Below, piece by piece: positions 1-5,779 of a DNA stretch of 16,116 bases (within the stretch, counting starts at the first letter, position 1; each line of letters starts with the position of its first letter). The notes under the pieces were generated by a model. It worked only from the letters and a program-made list of their open reading frames with translations. It did not search any database and was not told the origin of the DNA. Origin of the DNA: Saccharospirillum sp035704555. Its GTDB lineage: Bacteria; Pseudomonadota; Gammaproteobacteria; Pseudomonadales; Natronospirillaceae. The position numbers were made by a program, and so were the translations under genes. The DNA lies in assembly GCA_035704555.1 (NCBI GenBank), contig DASSWT010000110.1, positions 1-16,116 of the forward strand, in the 5' to 3' direction.

Positions 1-881
1 TAAAGCCCGGTGATGCGGGGTGTGTCGCTCAGGCTGATTTTGGCCAGGGCGTTGTTTTCCTGCAGCGATACGAAAGCGGTGCGGCTGTCGGGCGTGACGG
101 TGATGTATTCCGGCTCCAGGTTCTGCGACAGGCGGGTGTAGTCCGGGTCCGGGTTGTTGGCGGTGATGATGTCCGGGTGGTGGTTGTCATCGAAGCCATT
201 GAAGTTCAGTTGAATTGCCAGGTCATCAGGAATGCCACTGGTAACGGGAATGACCGAGACGCTGCCTTCCGGGTCGATCAGGTAGTCGCCGCTGGGCTCG
301 CCTTCATTGGCGACCAGTACATAACGACCATCGGGTGAAAAGGTCACCATGTCGGGCAGGGTACCGGCCATTACGCCTTTTACGAAATCGGTATCACCCT
401 GGTCGTTGAGGCGGTAAAACAGAATCGCGCCTGTATCGACCTTGTTGTCGTTCTCGACGGCGATCGCCAGCAAGTCACCGTGAACCGCCAGGCTGTTGGC
501 GCCGCCGATCAGGATCTTGCGCAGGCCCATATAAGGGTCTGCCACCCATACCTGCTCCGGCACGGCATCGCTGCGATCGGCCAGGTTACTCAGGGTGTAG
601 GGATTGGCGGCGGGCTCATCCAGCAGATTGCTGATGCGCACCGCGTTCACGCGCCCCGTGGCACCATTGGTCAGGTACGCATAACCCGATGCCTGATGGT
701 AAGCGACGATTTCGGCCGCACTTTCATCAAATATGCCGCTGGTGTAGCGACCCACCATATCGATTTGAACGCTGGGGTCACCGGCGGGCAGTGCGCGATC
801 GGTTGACTGGGTCGGGGTCGTGCTGCAGGCGCTGAGCGTCAGGCCGGCGGCGAGGGTCAAGGCAAGGGGTTTTAAGGTCAT
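1..881 (-). CDS. Choice-of-anchor I-type beta-propeller lipoprotein, partial (C-terminus beyond window)
   Basis: Minus-strand reading frame open from an ATG at 879-881 to the window edge; 293 codons are visible and no stop is reached, so the C-terminal part is missing. The start is supported by an AGGA box 8 nt upstream. The N-terminus is a lipoprotein signal: a short hydrophobic stretch ends in a lipobox L16-S-A-C19, followed by a Ser/Thr-rich linker, so the mature protein is probably an outer-membrane or periplasmic lipoprotein. The segments LPDMVTFSPDG (about residues 175-185) and VANEGEPSGDY (190-200) are typical of the choice-of-anchor I/esterase-like beta-propeller family, whose biochemical role is mostly unknown and which is sometimes linked to phosphatase domains. 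Whether such a domain follows cannot be seen here. Confidence 0.8.
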   Translation of the reverse strand, partial: MTLKPLALTLAAGLTLSACSTTPTQSTDRALPAGDPSVQIDMVGRYTSGIFDESAAEIVAYHQASGYAYLTNGATGRVNAVRISNLLDEPAANPYTLSNLADRSDAVPEQVWVADPYMGLRKILIGGANSLAVHGDLLAIAVENDNKVDTGAILFYRLNDQGDTDFVKGVMAGTLPDMVTFSPDGRYVLVANEGEPSGDYLIDPEGSVSVIPVTSGIPDDLAIQLNFNGFDDNHHPDIITANNPDPDYTRLSQNLEPEYITVTPDSRTAFVSLQENNALAKISLSDTPRITGL

Positions 882-921
882 TTCGGCATCCTGTCGTTGG
901 ATAGTGCGGGCGTTGTTGTTT

Positions 922-1104
922 CTCAAGTTTCGGAGTTCGATGAACTGATAAGCGGCGGCTACCTGGGGTGCTCCTGTGGGGTAGTCCGCAGCAAGGATGC
1001 TGCGGTCTAGGCCCCATGGAGGGGTTCACGCCGACCCCACAGGAGTGCCCCAGGTAGCCGACGCGAACCAATGCCACTTAGCCGACCGAACTCCGAAACT
1101 TGAG
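922..1104 (+). repeat. Structured intergenic repeat, copy 1 (GGA-loop three-way-junction element)
   Basis: Long imperfect palindrome between the lipoprotein gene and the LysE-type gene. The outermost arms (922-939 and 1087-1104) are exactly complementary over 18 nt. A second stem pairs 957-982 with 1034-1059, with two tandem G-T wobbles. Inside lie hairpin A (986-993/998-1005, loop AGGA) and hairpin B (CCCC 1012-1015, loop ATGGA, GGGG 1021-1024). Both loops carry CANGGANG (992-999 and 1015-1022). The core matches copies at 4091-4260, 5625-5737 and, inverted, 3528-3725. Minus-strand open frames across it look like translation artefacts. Confidence 0.85.
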
Positions 1105-1288
1105 GTTGTATCCACCCACGCTACGGAACCCGTGTGACAGCCTGACGACAAATCGGTGACAGAAAGAAGACAGCAGCGACACGCGCGGATGACTTTGCTC
1201 CTGGCTTTGGTTAGTCTGGCCGGCATCAGTACCGGGTAGCAGTAACCCAAATCCCGATGACCATAACTAAACGCTATTGAGGTGAACT
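1105..1288. other. Intergenic spacer upstream of the LysE-family gene
   Basis: After repeat copy 1 this 184-bp stretch shows no convincing coding frame, RNA gene or strong sigma-70 promoter. It should contain the promoter of the exporter gene, but I could not pick one out. The only clear signal is the Shine-Dalgarno-like TGAGGTG at 1278-1284. Confidence 0.4.
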
Positions 1289-1903
1289 GTGACCTGGACG
1301 ACTTGGTTGGCGGTGGTAAGTATTTGCATGTTGGGCGCTATGTCGCCGGGCCCGTCGCTTGCCGTCGTGCTGAAGCAAACCCTGGCGGGTGGGCGTTCCA
1401 ATGGCATCGTGGTGGCACTGACGCACGGCCTGGGCATCGGGCTTTATGCGATGCTGAGTATTTTTGGCCTGGCCGCGCTGATTACGGCATCACCGGTGGC
1501 GTTCACTGCCTTGCAGTGGAGTGGTGCCTTGTATCTGGCCTGGTTGGGGGTTAAGGGGTTGCGCGCCCGGGCCAACCCCGAGGCTGAATTGCCAGACGTA
1601 CCGACCACCGCCAGCGCCGCGCGCGATGGTTTTCTGGTGGTGTTTCTGAACCCCAAGGTAGCGGTGTTTTTCATCGCCCTGTTCAGCCAGGTGGTTGGTG
1701 CCGATACCTCGGTATTGGCCAAACTCGGCTATGCCGCGACGGCCATGGTGATTGATGGCGGCTGGTATCTGGTTGTGGCCTGGCTGTTCTCCACACCTGC
1801 CTGGCTTGATCGTCTGAAGCGGCATTCGGTCTGGTTCGAACGGGTTTTCGGGGTGATTCTGGTGACCCTGGCGGGTCGGCTGGTAGTGTCGATTCTGAAT
1901 TAG
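1289..1903 (+). CDS. LysE/RhtB-family amino-acid exporter
   Basis: Small integral inner-membrane exporter of 204 aa, the usual size for the LysE/RhtB translocator family (proton-driven efflux of amino acids or homoserine lactone-like compounds). The start is GTG, preceded by TGAGGTG at a normal distance. The family PGP signature lies at residues 20-22 (MSPGPS) and the NPK motif near 121-123 (LNPKVAVFF). Five to six hydrophobic segments are visible, at about 5-27, 40-66, 72-92, 113-135, 146-169 and 184-203. The substrate cannot be assigned. The gene stands alone between repeat copy 1 and a convergent hydrolase gene. The first part is also open in another plus frame, but the LysE motifs fix the frame chosen. 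Confidence 0.92.
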   Translation: MTWTTWLAVVSICMLGAMSPGPSLAVVLKQTLAGGRSNGIVVALTHGLGIGLYAMLSIFGLAALITASPVAFTALQWSGALYLAWLGVKGLRARANPEAELPDVPTTASAARDGFLVVFLNPKVAVFFIALFSQVVGADTSVLAKLGYAATAMVIDGGWYLVVAWLFSTPAWLDRLKRHSVWFERVFGVILVTLAGRLVVSILN

Positions 1904-1926
1904 TAAGGAAGTCTCCGCTGGCGGTT

Positions 1927-1964
1927 CACTTTAAGGAGTCATTTGGAGCTGACCCCTCAAAGTG
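1927..1964 (-). terminator. Hairpin downstream of the MBL-fold hydrolase gene (weak terminator candidate)
   Basis: A 14-bp stem with a 10-nt loop sits 10 nt past the hydrolase stop codon. Read on the minus strand it pairs fully with two G-U wobbles; on the plus strand those two pairs are A-C mismatches. This suggests it functions in the minus-strand transcript. No U-tract follows, so it could be a 3'-end stabilising hairpin or a factor-dependent end rather than an intrinsic terminator. Confidence 0.4.
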
Positions 1965-1974
1965 ACGCCGTGAT

Positions 1975-2820
1975 TCAGATTGCCACGGTTTCGTCGGCAA
2001 CGGAAAACCGTCCCTTCTCATCTTTGACCACCCGGCCCGAGGCTATGTTCGGGTCGTGGGTGAAGAACAACCGCCCGTTTCGTTTGGCCAGATCCGACAG
2101 CAGGCGGTGCTTTTCGTCGATCAACGCCTCCGGAAAACGGTCATACCCCATGGTAATTGGCAGATGCACCCAGGCTTTACCGGGAATCAGATCGGCGGCA
2201 AACACCAGTGGGCCGTCGTCGGTCTGAATTTCTGTCAGCAACATACCCGGCGTGTGGCCATCACTGTAATGAAAGCGGTAGGCATCGCCCAGGCGTTTGG
2301 AGCGGGTGCCGTTGATACGTTCCAGCCGCCCCGAAGCTTCCAGCAAGCCGGGTAGCTCAGGAATGAACGACGCCTTGTCGCGCGGGTGCGGCTGTATTGC
2401 CCGTTGCCAGGCCTGTTCACCGACAATAAACCAGGCATTCTTAAACACCAGCTGCGGTTTCTGACCTTCCTGCCAGGCGCTGAGCAAACCACCGGCATGA
2501 TCAAAATGCAGGTGAGACAACACCACGATGTCGATGTCGTCGGGGCCCAGGCCAACTTCCGCCAGCGCTTCGAGCAGGCAATGGCGCTCTTCCTGTACAC
2601 CATAGCGATCCCGCAGATCCGGCGGGAAAAAGGCCCCGACACCGGTTTCAAACAGAATATTCCGGTCGGCTTCCTGTACCAGCAGGCAGCGGCAGTTGAG
2701 GTCTATGCGGTTTTGCTCATCGCTGGGTAACCAGCGCTCCCACAGCGCCTTCGGTGCATTGCCAAACATGGCGCCGCCGTCCAGCTTCTGGGAGTTTCCG
2801 AGCAGGGCATGCAGTTTCAT
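1975..2820 (-). CDS. Metallo-beta-lactamase-fold hydrolase (lactonase-like)
   Basis: Predicted cytoplasmic dinuclear-zinc hydrolase of 281 aa. The open frame extends upstream to 2901, but I place the start at the ATG at 2818-2820 because AGGAGA precedes it by 6-7 nt and homologue-like sequence begins there (MKLHALLGNS). Zinc-site motifs are visible: HLHFDH (residues 103-108), the GHTPG histidine (189), AAD (Asp210) and FTH (His255). The FETGVG segment at 58-63 is the usual core strand. The overall layout resembles AHL-lactonase/YtnP-like members, so lactone or ester hydrolysis is plausible, but substrates in this superfamily cannot be read from motifs. It is convergent with the LysE-type gene, 71 bp away. 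Confidence 0.85.
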   Translation of the reverse strand: MKLHALLGNSQKLDGGAMFGNAPKALWERWLPSDEQNRIDLNCRCLLVQEADRNILFETGVGAFFPPDLRDRYGVQEERHCLLEALAEVGLGPDDIDIVVLSHLHFDHAGGLLSAWQEGQKPQLVFKNAWFIVGEQAWQRAIQPHPRDKASFIPELPGLLEASGRLERINGTRSKRLGDAYRFHYSDGHTPGMLLTEIQTDDGPLVFAADLIPGKAWVHLPITMGYDRFPEALIDEKHRLLSDLAKRNGRLFFTHDPNIASGRVVKDEKGRFSVADETVAI

Positions 2821-3005
2821 CGAGGTCTCCTGTGGAAAGCATGGCATTACCTTAGGCTTTCGCCAGGGCACTGCACAGGCCAGGGGCAATGGAGACACCA
2901 CTGTGAATTGTCACGTCGGCGTTACGAGGGCGAGTACGCGATGGGAATGAGGCTGAATGCAGGGCGAAGGCAATAAACAGGCGGGACAAAACAGCCAGAC
3001 ACAGC

Positions 3006-3025
3006 AAAATCGCCCGAAGGGGCGA
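3006..3025 (-). terminator. Intrinsic terminator of the candidate sponge RNA
   Basis: On the minus strand a perfect 6-bp stem TCGCCC/GGGCGA (3020-3025 and 3010-3015) closes the stable-type loop CTTC and is followed by TTTT (3006-3009). No minus-strand protein gene lies just upstream of it, so it most simply ends the candidate RNA before the MBL-fold gene begins at 2820. The U-tract is short. Confidence 0.6.
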
Positions 3026-3226
3026 CTCGATCAGTACAGATAATCGATGCGGATAAAGCACGTGAACTACACGCTGTGTTAGCTAAAGCAGCTAAGCCGG
3101 CCCTGTTGTTGTTTTTAGAAGGCCTTAAATAAAAACTGTGCCCTTATTATTGTTTTTGGATGGGCACGTATCGTTCTTATCTCACCCTGTTTTTGTTTTT
3201 GTTCGTGGGTGTCTTTATCGTTGTGC
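3006..3226 (-). ncRNA. Candidate CrcZ/CrcY-type Hfq/Crc sponge RNA
   Basis: No protein gene fits this AT-rich stretch, but its minus strand has a full small-RNA layout. Predicted transcription starts near 3225-3227, about 12 nt after a sigma-54 promoter (3236-3251). Three hairpins follow, each with an A-rich loop of consecutive ARN triplets. Hairpin 1 pairs 3207-3211 with 3183-3187 (loop AAC AAA AAC AAA AAC AGG, running into the stem). Hairpin 2 pairs 3162-3167 with 3138-3143 (AAA AAC AAT AAT AAG). Hairpin 3 pairs 3121-3124 with 3099-3102 (AAA AAC AAC AAC AGG). Two small hairpins (3079-3095 and 3061-3073) and a terminator (3006-3025) end it. In Pseudomonas, CrcZ/CrcY RNAs carry such catabolite-activity motifs, bind Hfq with Crc, relieve catabolite repression and are transcribed by sigma-54 with CbrB. 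Identity is inferred from architecture only; about 220 nt is shorter than the Pseudomonas RNAs. Confidence 0.7.
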
Positions 3227-3235
3227 CTATATGAT

Positions 3236-3251
3236 TGCAGTCTGCGTGCCA
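3236..3251 (-). promoter_or_regulatory. Sigma-54 (-24/-12) promoter of the candidate sponge RNA
   Basis: The minus strand reads TGGCACGCAGACTGCA. Against the RpoN consensus TGGCACG-N4-TTGCW it matches everything but one T (CTGCA), and the GG-to-GC spacing of exactly 10 nt is the spacing sigma-54 requires. The GG is at 3249-3250 and the GC at 3237-3238, giving a predicted start near 3225. Confidence 0.75.
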
Positions 3252-3357
3252 GTTTTGAAAAGTACTTAAAAAACAATAACTTATAAAATACCGGTCAATA
3301 TGTGATCAAATGGAAATCAGGCTAACATCGCTTTACAGAGTGCTGACGTGTGTATAG

Positions 3358-3383
3358 GTAACACTTAGAAGGTGTAAGTAACA
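3358..3383 (-). promoter_or_regulatory. Two TGTTAC boxes, candidate CbrB-type enhancer
   Basis: On the minus strand TGTTAC occurs at 3378-3383 and again at 3358-3363, separated by exactly 14 nt. They lie about 135-155 bp upstream of the predicted sigma-54 start, a normal enhancer distance. From memory, the CbrB site reported for Pseudomonas crcZ/crcY is TGTTAC-N14-GTAACA; half-site and spacing match here, but the second box is direct rather than inverted. An AT-rich stretch between boxes and promoter could help DNA bending. Confidence 0.5.
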
Positions 3384-3527
3384 CTTTTAGAATCCCGTTC
3401 GACCACTTTACCGAGGTCAGTTACCTAACATTACAGTTCACGCAGTGAATTTGACGCCGCGATAGTAATAAGACGGTACAATCTTGGCTGACGTCTGCGG
3501 TAGCTGTCGCTCTGGTGCCGGGAGTAC
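3384..3527. other. Intergenic spacer between the TGTTAC boxes and repeat copy 4
   Basis: No coding frame or recognised RNA gene. It contains a short inverted repeat AGGT-cagtt-ACCT (3415-3427) and a 5-bp hairpin TTCAC-gca-GTGAA (3437-3449), neither of which I can assign. The first could be an additional activator half-site because it includes GTTAC. Confidence 0.3.
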
Positions 3528-3725
3528 GTGCTGGCCACCGGGTAGACCTATCTGGGGTCGGGCGGGATGCCGCCCACTCAACCCTTCCCTGGGGCCTAGA
3601 CCGCAGGATATGAATCCCATCCGTGGGATTCACCCTTCGGGCTCGCTCCGCTCGTGCTATAACGCTCCTGGCGTTATAGTCCCTGCTGCGAACTACCCCG
3701 GAGAGGACTACCCGGCAGCCAGCAC
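3528..3725 (-). repeat. Structured intergenic repeat, copy 4, inverted and expanded
   Basis: The same element as copies 1-3 but on the minus strand. Its 33-nt arms (3528-3560 and 3693-3725) pair with a few mismatches, two of them G-T wobbles in the minus sense. The core TGCGGTCTAGGCCCC is retained (complement of 3591-3605). Hairpin B keeps CANGGANG (complement of 3584-3591). The hairpin A stem (3602-3606/3686-3690) now encloses two further hairpins: 3611-3632 (9-bp stem, loop CGGA) and 3657-3679 (9-bp stem, loop CAGGA). A third added hairpin (3560-3575, loop without GGA) replaces the usual CACGCC. It lies between the sponge-RNA enhancer and the HlyU-family gene. Confidence 0.75.
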
Positions 3726-3774
3726 TCGGCCTGTCGTAAACTCGCTGACCTTAGTTCTCAAAATAAAAATGCAC

Positions 3775-3790
3775 TACTGCCACAGCAGTA
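3775..3790 (+). promoter_or_regulatory. Leader hairpin abutting the HlyU-family ribosome binding site
   Basis: TACTGC-caca-GCAGTA forms a perfect 6-bp hairpin ending directly at the AAGGA Shine-Dalgarno (3790-3794) of the gene starting at 3801. It could tune translation; this is inference from position only. The segment 3726-3774 upstream should contain the promoter, but I see no clear -35/-10 pair. Confidence 0.35.
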
Positions 3791-3800
3791 AGGATGAATA

Positions 3801-4082
3801 ATGTTTGGATGGTTAAAGAAAGCATTGGCCGGTGGGCCGACAAGCCCGCGGGAAGTGAAAGGTGAAACGATTGAGTACAAGGGGTATCAGGTGACGCCGA
3901 CGCCTATTCCCGAGGGCGGTCAGTACCGGGTTAGCGGCATCATTGTGAAGCCGGGCGAGCCGGAACAGCGGCATACCTTTATTCGATCTGACCTGGTGGC
4001 CGGTGAAGATGAAGCCTGTAACTTTACGCTGGTGAAGGCGCGGTTGATGATCGACCAGTTGGGTGACCGGATCTTTGACTAG
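3801..4082 (+). CDS. HlyU-family protein
   Basis: Small protein of 93 aa, in line with the HlyU family named for a Vibrio haemolysin-gene activator. Many homologues are uncharacterised and regulatory function should not be assumed. Recognition rests on the central segment YKGYQVTPTPIPEGGQYRVS (residues 26-45), the later HTFIRSDLV and a C-terminal helix ending LMIDQLGDRIFD. The N-terminus MFGWLKKALAGG is amphipathic. The ATG at 3801 has AAGGA at a good distance, with a hairpin immediately upstream. No signal peptide or membrane segment. It stands alone, convergent with hslO across repeat copy 2. Confidence 0.8.
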   Translation: MFGWLKKALAGGPTSPREVKGETIEYKGYQVTPTPIPEGGQYRVSGIIVKPGEPEQRHTFIRSDLVAGEDEACNFTLVKARLMIDQLGDRIFD

Positions 4083-4090
4083 GTTTTAAG

Positions 4091-4260
4091 CTCAAGTTTC
4101 GGGTCGCGCACGATGCAAGCGGCGGATGCCGGTGGTGTCTCTGCGGGGGAGTCCGCAGCAAGGATGCTGCGGTCTAGGCTCCATGGATGGATTCACGCCG
4201 ACCCCCGCAGAGACACCACCGGTAACCGCTGCGGGCCATGCCCGCTGATCGAATTTTGAG
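4091..4260 (+). repeat. Structured intergenic repeat, copy 2
   Basis: Lies between the convergent ends of the HlyU-family gene and hslO, ending 3 bp from the hslO stop. The main stem is a perfect 21-bp match (4129-4149 with 4202-4222), extended by GCGGCGG/CCGCTGC after a small internal loop. The outermost box CTCAAGTTTCG (4091-4101) pairs with 4250-4260, with one wobble and one mismatch, and is shared with copy 1. Hairpin A (4153-4160/4165-4172, loop AGGA) and hairpin B (TCC 4180-4182, GGA 4189-4191) both expose CANGGANG (4159-4166, 4182-4189). It could also act as a transcription-end structure for either gene, though no U-tract is present. Confidence 0.85.
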
Positions 4261-4263
4261 TAC

Positions 4264-5136
4264 TCAGTTCAACTGTTGCTTATATGACTCGAACAGCTCG
4301 GTAACGTCTTCGGGGCCGAACTGGTAGTGCTGGTGGCAGAACTGGCAATCACTGCGAATCTCCCCCTGCTCGGCGACCACGGCCTGGGCTTCTTCTTCGC
4401 CCAGCATCAGAATCGCATTGGCGCAGCGTTCACGGGTGCAGGTGCATTCGAATTCCAGCGGCCGGGCCTCGTAGACCCGAACTGTTTCCTCGTGGAAGAG
4501 GCGCTGCAATACCGTGGTGTTGTCGAGCGTCAGCATCTCCTCTGCCGTTAACGTTTCCGCCAAATGAACCACCCGGTTCCAGGCATCATCGTCTACTTCC
4601 AAGCTGCCTTCACTGGCCGAGTGTGGCATGGCTTGCAGCAGCAGGCCTGTTGCTATCTGCTGGTTGGCGAACAGCCAGACCCGGGTGCGAATCTGCTCCG
4701 ATTGGCGGAAGTAATCTTCCAGCGCATGGCTCAGGCTGTGATCGCCATCGTTGATCGACACGATGCCCTGATACCGCTTGCCGTTCTTTGGTTCGATGGT
4801 AATCGCCAATTGGCCGTTACCCAGCAGTGCCTGATCGTCACTGAAGTCATCGTTGTATTGAGCGATGGCGCGCAGGGCTCTGTTATCGCGGCACTCAGCC
4901 ATCAGCGTTCGTACCTGGCCGGCGCCCCGAACCTGAAGGCTCAGGGTGCCATCGAATTTCAGGGTGTCGCTGAGCAAGGCCACCGCCGCCATAAATTCAC
5001 CCAGCAGCAGACGTACCGGCTCGGGGTAATTGTGCTTGGCCAGCACTTCCTGATAACTGCGCTGTAACCCGGTGATTTCACCCCGGATGTGGGTATGGTC
5101 GAACAAAAAGCGTTGGGTCTGATCGGGGTTGCTCAT
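4264..5136 (-). CDS. hslO: Redox-regulated molecular chaperone Hsp33
   Basis: Cytosolic holdase chaperone of 290 aa, activated by oxidation plus unfolding stress. The zinc-binding redox switch is intact: CxC at Cys231/Cys233 (FECTCTRERC) and CxxC at Cys264/Cys267 (CQFC). Reduced Hsp33 holds Zn through these cysteines and unfolds its linker when they form disulfides. The N-terminal core carries family segments LLGEFMAAVALLSDTLKFDG (44-63) and YQGIVSIND (122-130). The start has GAGG about 7 nt upstream. hslR lies 39 bp upstream on the same strand, the usual hslR-hslO heat-shock pairing, so co-transcription is likely. The length matches E. coli Hsp33 closely. Confidence 0.97.
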   Translation of the reverse strand: MSNPDQTQRFLFDHTHIRGEITGLQRSYQEVLAKHNYPEPVRLLLGEFMAAVALLSDTLKFDGTLSLQVRGAGQVRTLMAECRDNRALRAIAQYNDDFSDDQALLGNGQLAITIEPKNGKRYQGIVSINDGDHSLSHALEDYFRQSEQIRTRVWLFANQQIATGLLLQAMPHSASEGSLEVDDDAWNRVVHLAETLTAEEMLTLDNTTVLQRLFHEETVRVYEARPLEFECTCTRERCANAILMLGEEEAQAVVAEQGEIRSDCQFCHQHYQFGPEDVTELFESYKQQLN

Positions 5137-5175
5137 GCAGGCCTCGTGATAGGCCAGGGCGATTAAAACGGAGCC

Positions 5176-5568
5176 CTAGGCGTTAAAGGAATCTTTCATT
5201 TTACGGATATCGCGCCGGTCTTTCTTGCTCGGCTTGTGATCGGGTGCCACATGACCCGCACTCTGCGCTTTACGCTGTGCCGCCATGGCCAGCCGTTTTT
5301 CGACCGACTCTTCCGTCTCCCGGTACAGCAACTGCGCCTCCGGTGCACCCCGGCGCTTGTCGCTGAGGGCCAGCACTTCGACCGTTTTTTCGTCGAAGCC
5401 CAGGCGCATGCGCAGCATGGCACCGACTTCAACATTGCGGCTCGGCTTGGCACGGGCGCCATCGTAATGCACCTTGCCGCCTTCAATGGCGTCTTTCGCC
5501 AGGCCCCGCGTCTTAAAGAAGCGCGCGGCCCACAGCCATTTGTCGAGACGTACGGCGGTATCAGTCAT
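5176..5568 (-). CDS. hslR: Ribosome-associated heat shock protein Hsp15
   Basis: RNA-binding S4-domain protein of 130 aa (E. coli Hsp15 is about this size) that recognises 50S subunits carrying stranded nascent chains and helps recycle them. The N-terminal S4/alpha-L motif is clear: VRLDKWLWAARFFKTRGLA (residues 6-24), followed by the basic C-terminal tail rich in Lys and Arg. The open frame continues upstream to 5667, but the ATG at 5566-5568 is chosen because GAGAGAGG precedes it and homologues begin at this point; the extra 33 codons would run into repeat copy 3. It is followed by hslO after 39 bp. I looked for a sigma-32 promoter upstream and did not find a convincing one. Confidence 0.95.
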   Translation of the reverse strand: MTDTAVRLDKWLWAARFFKTRGLAKDAIEGGKVHYDGARAKPSRNVEVGAMLRMRLGFDEKTVEVLALSDKRRGAPEAQLLYRETEESVEKRLAMAAQRKAQSAGHVAPDHKPSKKDRRDIRKMKDSFNA

Positions 5569-5624
5569 AACCTCTCTCAATAGGTTTATGGTCATTATTC
5601 GTGATGATGTGAAGCACATACCGA

Positions 5625-5737
5625 GTGCGGGGTAGTGGGTTAGCCTGTCCAGGGTAGTCCGCAACATGGATGTTGCGGCCTAGGCCCCAGGGACGGGTTT
5701 ACGCCGACCCTGGACAGGCTAACCCACTGCCTTGCAC
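5625..5737 (+). repeat. Structured intergenic repeat, copy 3
   Basis: Sits in the divergent space between hslR and cysQ. Positions 5625-5654 pair with 5708-5737 along all 30 nt, with only three G-T wobbles. Hairpin A is a perfect 8-bp stem (5659-5666/5671-5678) with loop TGGA. Relative to copies 1 and 2 its stem has a G-C to A-T exchange on both sides. Hairpin B is CCC (5686-5688)/GGG (5695-5697). CANGGANG appears at 5665-5672 and 5688-5695. Copy 3 lacks the outermost CTCAAGTTTCGG box of copies 1 and 2. Confidence 0.85.
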
Positions 5738-5779
5738 GACCGCCTGGCACCAATATATGCCGGGGCCGGTGTTAATAAG

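Noticed and set aside
778..1077. Minus-strand open frame of 99 codons across repeat copy 1 and the start of the lipoprotein gene
   Set aside because: It is out of frame with the clear lipoprotein gene and its remainder is a translation of the palindromic repeat.
2852..3061. Minus-strand open frame of 69 codons with a hydrophobic stretch
   Set aside because: It starts inside the candidate sponge RNA, crosses its terminator hairpin, has no recognised homology and no good ribosome binding site.
3421..3633. Minus-strand open frames over repeat copy 4
   Set aside because: Two overlapping frames share the same structured repeat and neither shows protein-like features; explained by the RNA-type fold.
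922..5737. Repeats as integron attC sites
   Set aside because: No GTTRRRY/RYYYAAC core pairs bound the elements, and the intervening genes are ordinary core genes in both orientations rather than cassettes.
922..5737. CRISPR array
   Set aside because: The copies are kilobases apart with whole genes between them and include an inverted copy; there are no regular spacers or cas genes.
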